Source: Paroedura picta
Lineage: Eukaryota; Chordata; Lepidosauria; Squamata; Gekkonidae
DNA length: 64,000 nucleotides
Reading direction: 5' to 3'
Assembly (NCBI RefSeq): GCF_049243985.1
Contig: NC_135373.1
Span: 99,257,213-99,321,212 of the forward strand
Below, piece by piece: positions 44,813 to 64,000 of this stretch. Every line of letters starts with the position of its first letter. Positions within the stretch are counted from its first letter, which is position 1. The notes under the pieces are model-generated. The model made no database searches. It saw only the letters and a list, made by a program, of their open reading frames with translations, and was not told where the DNA came from. The translations under genes were made by a program, and so were the position numbers.

Positions 44813-45950
44813 GCTGCGTATCTGATAAACATCTTCATTCTGTTGGGCAGAAAGGGATGTACAAAAACGAATGACAAGCATGCCCACTGGAAACCATAGG
44901 AGATGGTCAAAGACCCATTGAAATAATGGCAGGCAAGAATCCCCATTGACTTCCATGTGCTCCATTGAAATACATTATAGTAGAGAAACAGTTGCAAAGA
45001 AAACATGGAATGGAATACATTTTCCATTCTGGGCCTGGAATGGGAAGGCAAAGAATGGAATGACTGCCCCTGGGAATACCAGGCCCAGATCCCCCATGGT
45101 ACTCCCAGGGGCTGTCACTGCAGACCAAGTTCTCAAAATTTGTTCTACTTCAGACCAACGCGGCTACCTACTTGAATCTATCAGGAGGACAATAAAACTA
45201 GGCCCTCCAGATACAAAATAGCCTTTCGGTATAGTTGAGAACTCTTATAGAATAGTATAGTATAGAACTCTTCAACAATGCAAGGAAATATTAAGTTTGT
45301 AAATAGCTGTATATATTTTACCTTTGGGCAAGCAGAAGTTCCCCATGTTTTTAAAAAATTCTGATCTGTCTGCTGAAGAATAATTTTTGAAGAACAATGT
45401 AATGGCAATTAATGTATTATGAGTGTCAGGTGTATGTATTACAAAATCAAGCACTTCAGACCAGGACACTTAATCATTTTAATCTTCTATTTCCTCATAG
45501 ACTGTGTGAGCGAATTACATCTGTATTTTTTTTTTTGCAAAGGAATTCTGCACAGGAAACTATACCCAGCCTCTCCTTGATTTCAGTACAGCTCGTTCAG
45601 TACATAACTCAATATCTTTGAATTGTTTCACCTCTACTTTTTAATAGCCAGTAAGTTGAACACACTGCACAGGGACTAAAAAATGATGGTACCATACATG
45701 TTTATACCATTTTCCAATTGTAGTGGAACTGCAAACTGATATAGCATTTTTTGAATGACAAAGAGTGTGAAACTGAAAAACCACAATCATTACGCAGCTA
45801 TTAGCTTTAAATGAACTGCATATCCTCTAGCAAAGGTTATGAGTGACTTTGTGACCTCCTAGAACTGCCACAGAAACATTCCCACAGCATCTTAGACTAT
45901 ATTCACCTAGAATTATCCAAGAACCAATTCATACATTTAAGTTTTTAAAA
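44813..45950. other. ADSL-SGSM3 intergenic sequence
   Basis: Mostly unrecognised. 44900-45125 contains loosely repeated CCATTGAAAT / CATGGAATGGAAT motifs of unknown kind, and 45135-45178 a CAGACCAACGCGGCTACCTA fragment of a dispersed repeat. No gene seen. Confidence 0.5.
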
Positions 45951-45953
45951 TGC

Positions 45954-45959
45954 TTTATT
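45954..45959 (-). terminator. ADSL: ADSL poly(A) signal AATAAA
   Basis: Minus-strand AATAAAGC about 38 bases past the TGA, giving a very short 3'UTR. It leaves roughly 1.65 kb between the ADSL end and SGSM3 exon 1. Confidence 0.6.
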
Positions 45960-45996
45960 ATCCTTGATGATACATAAACCCCAATAAAAACTTAAT

Positions 45997-57731
<11,735 letters not shown>

Positions 57732-57993
57732 CTATAAGAAAGAAAATTTTGAACATTACCAAACAGACGATCTCATTTCTCAGAAGCCAGCGCCAATGAA
57801 ATCACAAGGACCACATTGTTTACAAATATAACTCATCCCGGATCCTCTTCAAATGGATTTAGTGCATCATTAGCTGAACAAGTACGACTTTTCAGATTGG
57901 TTCTCATCAAAAGCATCTCTTGAAAATCAACCTTTCAAGGCATAAATGCAGGGATAACTGACAGACCTTCTCTGGATCCAATCCAGTATTTCT

Positions 57994-58129
57994 CAGGGGT
58001 AGTCAAACTGCGGCCCTCCAGATGTCCGTGGACTACAATTCCCAGGAGCCCCTGCCAACATTCGCTGGCAGGGGCTCCTGGGAATTGTAGTCCATGGACA
58101 TCTGGAGGGCCACAGTTTGACTACCCCTG
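57994..58129. mobile_element. Palindromic hAT-type MITE, copy 5
   Basis: CAGGGGTAGTCAAACTGCGG to GTTTGACTACCCCTG, full hairpin. The flanks (GTATTTCT and CTCTAGTA) do not form an obvious 8-bp duplication, so the site has decayed or rearranged. It lies in ADSL intron 1. Confidence 0.88.
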
Positions 58130-58309
58130 CTCTAGTACATTCATATTTCAAATACTTCTTCATCCCCCTCAAACAGCACTGAAAAGGGAAGCATGGCAAA
58201 AGAAGAGCTGGATTTCTCAGACACAAACTATCACTTTACTGTGGAAATATTCTCTGAAGCCCTAACTTACAAGGAAAAGGATTTCTACAGCGTTCTAAAG
58301 GGAACATTT

Positions 58310-58500
58310 CCTCTGCAGATTGAGGGCAAAAGAAGAAGGGGACGACAGAGAATGAGGTGGCTGGATGGAGTCACTGAAGCAGTAGGTGCAAACTTAAATG
58401 GACTCTGGGGAATGGTAGAGGACAGGAAGGCCTGGAGGATCATTGTCCATGGGGTCACCATGGGTCAGACACAATGGGTCAGACACAACAACAACATAAA
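58310..58500 (+). mobile_element. RTE/BovB-like LINE 3' end with (CAA)n tail
   Basis: Encodes EGKRRRGRQRMRWLDGVTEA and WRIIVHGVTMGQTQWVRH, the typical C terminus and 3' end of BovB-class LINEs, then ACAACAACA. The upstream RT part is missing. Confidence 0.7.
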
Positions 58501-58504
58501 GTCT

Positions 58505-58665
58505 ACCAAGCTCAGTATTGTCTAATCTGGAGCAGCTCCCCTGGGGCACATCACAATACTTACTGCTTAACATCCCCACCCCCAAAAAATGACAGTTTGA
58601 ATTGGGGAACTTCTGCATGCAAAGCAGCTGCTCTGCCACTCAGACAAAGCCCATGGGAGTGCCCC
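58505..58665 (-). repeat. tRNA-derived SINE (reverse orientation), decayed
   Basis: AAGCTCAGTATTGTCTAATC, GAACTTCTGCATGCAAAGCA and GCTCTGCCACTCAGAC match the copy at 9400-9611. Confidence 0.6.
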
Positions 58666-58722
58666 AGTTGAATAAATCATGAGGTTTAAATAAAAAGTGC
58701 GAATGTGGCTAATATAAAAATC

Positions 58723-58872
58723 AAGAAGAGTTGGTTCTTATACGCCACTTTTTCTCTACCCGAAGGAGTCTCAAAGCAGTTTACAGTCGCCTTCCCTTTC
58801 CTCTCCCCACAACAGACAACCTGGGAGGAAGGTGGGGCTGAGAGAGTCCTGATATTACTCCTCAGTCAGAAC
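58723..58872 (-). mobile_element. Sauria-type SINE, 3' part only (reverse)
   Basis: AAGAAGAGTTGGTTCTTATA to GAGTCCTGATATTACTCCTC. The tRNA head is absent, so this is a 5'-truncated insertion. Confidence 0.75.
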
Positions 58873-59459
58873 AAGGTAAATAAACAAGAGGTGTTCTTTA
58901 CTTTCCCCAGTGTACTATCCCAACCCTACCCAGAAATATCATCTCCCACAACAGAGTGAAGAGGAAAAAGTATTGGTGATAACAACTAGCCCTCTGACAG
59001 TGACTTGATGAAGCAAACAGGTGTGTGGTGTAACTGTCTCTCGAATGCCAGCTGAGGATCAAGATCATGGAGTTGTAACTCCTGAGGAATGTGAACTTTC
59101 AGATAAAAATAACGGACTCCGGTCTCAGACTAGAGGACTTAAGATATATTATAACTGCTAATGCTGTACTTTATGGAAACAGTTCTACAGATAGTTGACA
59201 CCTACTCACTATCTTTCTCTGCAAGTCTATGCAGAGTTACTCAAGTCAACTTAAAGTACCATTTCTAGGGTCCACAGAAATCTCTTCACTCTCAAATGTT
59301 TCCTGCCCTCATTTTTAAAACTTACTTATTAAAATATTTATATCCAGACTTTCCTTGTGGCTCAAGACATCCTACTCAAGTCATGGTTAAAACATCAGAT
59401 TTGAAAGCAACAGAATAAAACCCTAAATATCTCTTATCCCCCAAAAGATGCCTATGGTT

Positions 59460-59526
59460 TGCTGGCAGGGGCTCATGGGAATTGTAGTCCATGAACATCT
59501 GGAGGACCACAGGTTGACTACCCCTG
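59460..59526. mobile_element. Palindromic hAT-type MITE, copy 6, right half only
   Basis: GCTGGCAGGGGCTCATGGGA to CAGGTTGACTACCCCTG is one arm of the hairpin, close to the copy 3 variant (ACCACAGGTTGA). Confidence 0.85.
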
Positions 59527-59599
59527 TTTTAGAAGCATTCAGAGTCTTAGCAAATTTTAGAAATCTGACTTGGTAGCAGACAACCTGCAGGGCTATTTT

Positions 59600-59660
59600 G
59601 ATTTATGGGTTATCTTTATTTTTATTTTTTTCGATTTATAAACTGCCCTCTCCGCTAGAG
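59600..59660 (-). repeat. CR1/L2-type LINE tail
   Basis: TTTATTTTTATTTTTTTCGA followed by TTTATAAACTGCCCTCTCCG is a reversed LINE 3' end. Confidence 0.4.
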
Positions 59661-60464
59661 CAGACTCAGGGGTTGGTAGGTAACCGTCTAGAGATCACAT
59701 GGGTATCCCAAGTCTCTCCTATTCACTGAGATATCCCTGAGCTTAACTAGGCCACAAAGAATAACTTTAGTTGGGAGAAATATATAAATTCTATAAAGGC
59801 TTCTGGGAAAGTGGCTGATCTCACTATGAATTGAAAAGGATTTAAACATTTGGTCAGAAGATTAAAAAAACATTTTGTTTGCTTTTGGTTTATGAAATCC
59901 TTTAGTGAGGTAAAACACACACTGCAGGGGGAAAAGGTCAGCCTTCTCTGAGCCAATTAAGCAATGGGTCACGCAAAACATAAGCTGTAACCCAAAAAAC
60001 ACAGCCAAACATCTCCTTGTGTGACTGAAGATGCAGAAGAATAAAAGCCATTGGCAAAGTGAGACTTATCGCCAAATAAATCTGGTTAGGATTGCTCCAT
60101 CAGACATACAGCTGCATGAAAAGGTTTTGCAATTTATCCCATTTCAAATTACATTCATCATGTTACATTGCAATCTACTATTCAATCGCATTCTTCCAAT
60201 TCAGAAAATAAAATGAGGGGGATGTATGGCCTTTTCTAGGGGATTGTTAGTGAAGGGTCCAAAAGGAAAAGAATTGAATCAAACAACTGCTTTTGAAAAC
60301 CCCGCATATTCATGATAGTGATAGGAAACATTTTGTATTACTATGAGATGTACTGCCAATAGATATTATTTTTGCAAATCTCTTATAGACATGTTAAAAT
60401 ACTAGCCTTTGCAAACACTAGTTAGAAATGCTTTGTTAATAGGAATAGATGCTTTGTTAGCACA

Positions 60465-61087
60465 TTTCTTGTTCTGGTCAGCTTCCAGCCCAAAGGGCCT
60501 CTTTCTCTCTTTCTAAGATATGAGGCTGCAGGTGAACCAAGGGTCACTATCCTAGTGAGGGGCTCAATATAGACATGAGGCCCCAGGCCTGGAAGTCTTC
60601 ACATAGAAGCTAATGGATAGATAAACTAACAGCTCACCAGCTTATTAAAGACTAATAATAAGAGACAGAGGACCCTCGGAATGCCAGAATGGAATGCAGG
60701 TAGATTGATGCCACTGCATGGTATAGGAAGACTAATGATGCTCTATGGTATGTTAAAAGGGTGTATGAGATAAGATAGTTACATGTATCAGTAGAAGATA
60801 GATGCTAATGTCAATGGAAAATAGAAGATGGTAAGGGGCCTGGTATATGTCATGGCTCACTTATGACTATGTGTTGATTATGTTAAGTTTATGACTAATG
60901 GACAATGGATGGATTTTCTGTATAAGTACAACTCATGGTAAATGCTCTGTACGGCATTCCATCTGAGCCCTTGGCAAAGACGGAACCCGTCCACATAGTT
61001 CTTGGCCCAATAAACTATGCTGTTTTTCTTTTGAGACCTTGCCTTTCTTCCTAATTGGGAACTGGGGAAGACAAAGAGGGCACAACA
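60465..61087 (+). mobile_element. Possible LTR of a retrovirus-like element (fossil)
   Basis: A ~600-bp segment with a TATA-like TATAAGTACAAC at ~60921, an AATAAA at ~61009 and a downstream GACCTTGCCTTTCTTCC-type U5-like stretch ending GGCACAACA. This is the spacing expected of an LTR. I could not find a matching target duplication or a clear 5' boundary, so both limits are approximate and the call is tentative. No internal region is identified. Confidence 0.35.
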
Positions 61088-61714
61088 TTTGGAATTCAGA
61101 TATAAGGGCTGAATGAGGTTAGCATGTGTAGTGAAATAAGAAACCAATCCCCCTGTTGAGTCCTGGGGATTCCATTCTTTTGACTCAACTTGCAAATCAG
61201 CAGTTTCCCTTTCCAGCCTGTTCTTGAAATTCCTTTGTAATAAAGCAGCTACTTGTTTACCCATTGAAAGTTCTAAAAGATTGAAGTATAACGTACTGAA
61301 TAGCAGAATGCAATGTAATTTGGAATGAGAGATTGGAATGTATTTCTCTTTTCTGAGGACAGGGGACATAACTCTGCACATCTGGTCACTCCACGTCAGG
61401 AAAGAGGATGCTTGGGGGAGGGGAGACGGATGGAGTGCAGTGACAGGTTCTCAGTTGATTACTCTTGATGTTCCACAACTGGAGATGCATCTGTCCATTA
61501 GTCCAATTGGGGATGCATCTTTCCAATCTTAACATATATTTCCTTCACTATGCTTTACCCCTGGAATTGAACACAAACAAATGATAACTGTATAAACTTA
61601 AATTTGTTATTTCTGTATCGTCCTTGAATCTGTTAAACATCTTCATTATGCTATTTACTAGTTTATTATTCACCTTCTTCCTATATGCATCGACTGGTAA
61701 ATTCCTATTTCATT

Positions 61715-61830
61715 GCATCTGAGGAAGTGTGCATGCACATAAAAGCTTACACCTTGAATAAAATGTTGTTGGTCAAGGTGCCACTGGTCTCAAACTTTGT
61801 TCTGCCGCTTCAGACCAACATGGTTACTCA
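61715..61830 (+). repeat. Dispersed repeat with CAGACCAACATGGTTAC end
   Basis: ACATAAAAGCTTACACCTTG, GTGCCACTGGTCTCAAACTT and CAGACCAACATGGTTACTCA, the same family as 41875-42045. Family not assigned. Confidence 0.5.
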
Positions 61831-61834
61831 CCTG

Positions 61835-62840
61835 AATAGATTACACTGTCCGAGAACAAATAAATACAAACTGTAGCAGGAACATAAGCAGAATTTTAAA
61901 CCACTCAGTAGAGCAATGGACTGGTGTTTCTGAATCCAGAAGTATTCTTGAAGCTTTGGTTATTTGGGACATCGGAGTGCTGAACTCACTCCAAAACCTA
62001 AGGGCGATCCCTCTTTTCCAAACAATATTCCAAACTGAACTTGTAGTTAGGTAAACAATGCTAAGCCAATGGCCTTGAAAGGCTCTGTTTAGGATGGCAC
62101 TGCCATCCTAAAGCACCTACCCCATTATATTCTTCATTAGGATTCCTGATTAGGATTGGTCCCTTAGTTCCAATTTTTAGACTTACATGCAAGTATAGTT
62201 CACATAAAATAAAGAAAAAATCCTTTAAATATGAGAATCCGCATCTGGCAATGAGAAAATGAAATAATACATTAAATGTAAAAGCAATGCTCTGTAAGTA
62301 TTTTACTTTCAAAGTGTTATAATTGCTGAGCAGTTTAATAGTTCTATAGTGCCACAGTACCTTTTCCTTTCACAAGAGGATGCTAAAATTACAAATAACA
62401 ATTTCTTACAGCAAGTGTTCCAATATTTCAAAACGGACAGCATCCTTAAAAAGAACTCTTCTTCTGCTATTGTTGGGAATGTCCATCTCTATCTCACTGA
62501 AAATAAAATTAATTTGACTATAAAACCACTTCAAGGGAATTTTTGGGAATTCGAAGCTACGGTCTCTCTTCAACTATATCAAAATTAATTTAGGTGCTCT
62601 AAGCAGAATGAGATATCTACGAATCATTGCAGAATAACATCAGAAGAAGCTGACTGGTAGTAAATTCAAGACTAACAAAATAAAGTACTCTATATCACAT
62701 AAGTAACAAACTCACTGCAACAATAATGGTGATAACCACCTGTACAGATGGCTTCCAAGAACGTCAATCAAATTCATTTACATTATGTCTTTCAAGGTTG
62801 CTAAATAAAATCATATACAGCAGCCACTCCATGAAATCCA
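61835..62840. other. ADSL intron 1 stretch with no recognised element
   Basis: AT-rich sequence; nothing identifiable. ADSL exon 1, a CpG-rich exon in other vertebrates, is not seen here or further right in the window. Confidence 0.5.
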
Positions 62841-62844
62841 GTGT

Positions 62845-63055
62845 GGTGTAATGGTTAGTTTCAGACTAGTATATGAGAAACCCAGGTTCAAATCACTGTG
62901 CTACCATGGAAGCTCACAGGATCAATCACAAAGTCTTGATCTAATTTACCTCACAGACTTGTTATGAGGATAAAATGGAGGAGAGGAGAATGATATAAGA
63001 TATTTTGGGTTCCAACTATGGAGAAAGGAAGGATATATATAAAGTAAATAATAAA
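62845..63055 (+). repeat. tRNA-derived SINE (old Sauria type)
   Basis: AGTGTGGTGTAATGGTTAG head, AACCCAGGTTCAAATCACTG B box, CTCACAGACTTGTTATGAGG and ATAAAATGGAGGAGAGG body, then AAAGGAAGGATATATATAAA. Confidence 0.65.
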
Positions 63056-63805
63056 TATTGCTAAAGATTGGGAGCAGATAGAAGGTGGGTGAATGGGAAG
63101 GAGGATCAGGGGAAGATGAGGATATGGGGGGGTCACCAGAAAGATGGAAGGATAATACATGATGTGGAGAAAGGGGACACGGGGAAAACAAAGGTCCCTT
63201 TGCAAATCCTAGCAAGTCCCCCACTGCAACTGGGCCTGGCTTGGCTTCTGGCACTGAATAACTGGGCCATAGTTTTCCTGGGTAGAGGTTACAACAGGGA
63301 AGCAAGAAGGAAAAGATTAAGATAGGGAAACAAATATAAGTTGGGTGGTGGTTGGGAAAAAGAGGGGCCAGGAAAAGAGGAGAGGTCATAGGAGCTTCAA
63401 GGGAAAGGAGAAAGAAAATAGTGTGTGTGTGAATAAGATGTCTCCTGCAACTCCTTTAAGTCCACCATAAAAACAATTTGGGGAGGAGACATTGCTTAGG
63501 AACTTTTCAGAAGCACCAGCTTGGCTACTGCAGAAACAGGTTGGTGTGTATGACATGGAACTGAGCATGGGTGTCCAGGGGATAGGGTTCCTATCATTGC
63601 ATGAGCTAACAGTTGCACCCTACCTAGTGGCCTGTTCTGTATAACTAGTATACTTACATCTATTTATGCATAAATAAATCCCCCTGACATCAACTGTTTA
63701 CAATCCCAGGTGAGACAGTGTAGGGCTGCAACATCACAAAGCCACACTGGTTAATGCCCCTTAGGATGGTGAAACATGCTGCCTGTATCATAGTAGGAGA
63801 TGGCA

Positions 63806-64000
63806 TAAAGGTAAAGGTATCCCCTGTGCAAGCACCGAGTTATGTCTGACCCTTGGGGTGACACCCTCTAGCGTTTTCATGGCAGACTCAATACGGGGTG
63901 GTTTGCCAGTGCCTTCCCCAGTCATTACCGTTTATCCCCCAGCAAGCTGGGTACTCATTTTACCAACCTCGGAAGGATGGAAGGCTGAGTCAACCGTGAG
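63806..64000 (-). mobile_element. tRNA-derived SINE, cut by window end
   Basis: GTAAAGGTATCCCCTGTGCA to GGATGGAAGGCTGAGTCAAC is the reverse complement of the body and tail of the SINE at 8716-8998. The tRNA head lies beyond the window. Confidence 0.9.

Noticed and set aside
60878-61381. 167-residue - strand ORF
   Set aside because: Overlaps a tentative LTR-like segment on the opposite strand; no domain recognised and composition is ordinary.

Overview
The window is vertebrate nuclear DNA, most likely from a squamate reptile (a lizard). Evidence for this is three spliced genes in vertebrate arrangement, plus a repeat load typical of lizards: tRNA-derived Sauria-type SINEs, 5S-rRNA-derived SINEs, RTE/BovB and CR1 LINE tails, hAT MITEs and Helitrons. 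The species cannot be fixed from the sequence. There is no bacterial, plasmid or phage content.

Genes. (1) Positions 1-~13.5 kb, + strand: the 3' two thirds of MRTFA (MKL1), from the Q-rich segment through SAP domain, leucine zipper and transactivation domain to the stop at 10897-10899 and a 2.6 kb 3'UTR. (2) ~13.6-44.3 kb, - strand: a complete SGSM3 (TBC, SH3 and RUN domains). Assembling exons by splice sites and reading phase gives about 752 codons, against 749 in the human protein as I recall it. Its noncoding first exon lies in a CpG-rich promoter at ~43.7-44.56 kb. (3) 45.9-57.7 kb, - strand: ADSL (adenylosuccinate lyase), coding exons 2-13; exon 1 lies beyond the right edge. The order ADSL-SGSM3-MRTFA, with SGSM3 and MRTFA convergent, is the same as on human chromosome 22q13. 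The predicted poly(A) sites of MRTFA and SGSM3 are under 100 bp apart.

Repeats fill the introns. Notable are a cluster of three non-autonomous Helitrons in the first introns of SGSM3 (one carrying a ~101-bp GC-rich palindromic minisatellite), six copies of a palindromic hAT MITE whose arms contain a ZNF143/THAP11-like ACTACAATTCCCA core, three copies of a second hAT family, a near-perfect 59-bp inverted repeat in an SGSM3 intron, a solo LTR with a 5-bp target duplication, and two 5S-derived SINEs.

The three proteins have unrelated jobs: an actin-regulated SRF coactivator, a Rab-GAP-like trafficking regulator, and a purine-synthesis enzyme. Their adjacency is conserved synteny, not an operon. 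I found no new multigene system. The best leads are a GC-AG intron in SGSM3 enforced by reading phase, two in-phase MRTFA exons with no counterpart in the human canonical protein as I remember it, and the Helitron and MITE structures. All family assignments come from memory and pattern reading, with no database search.
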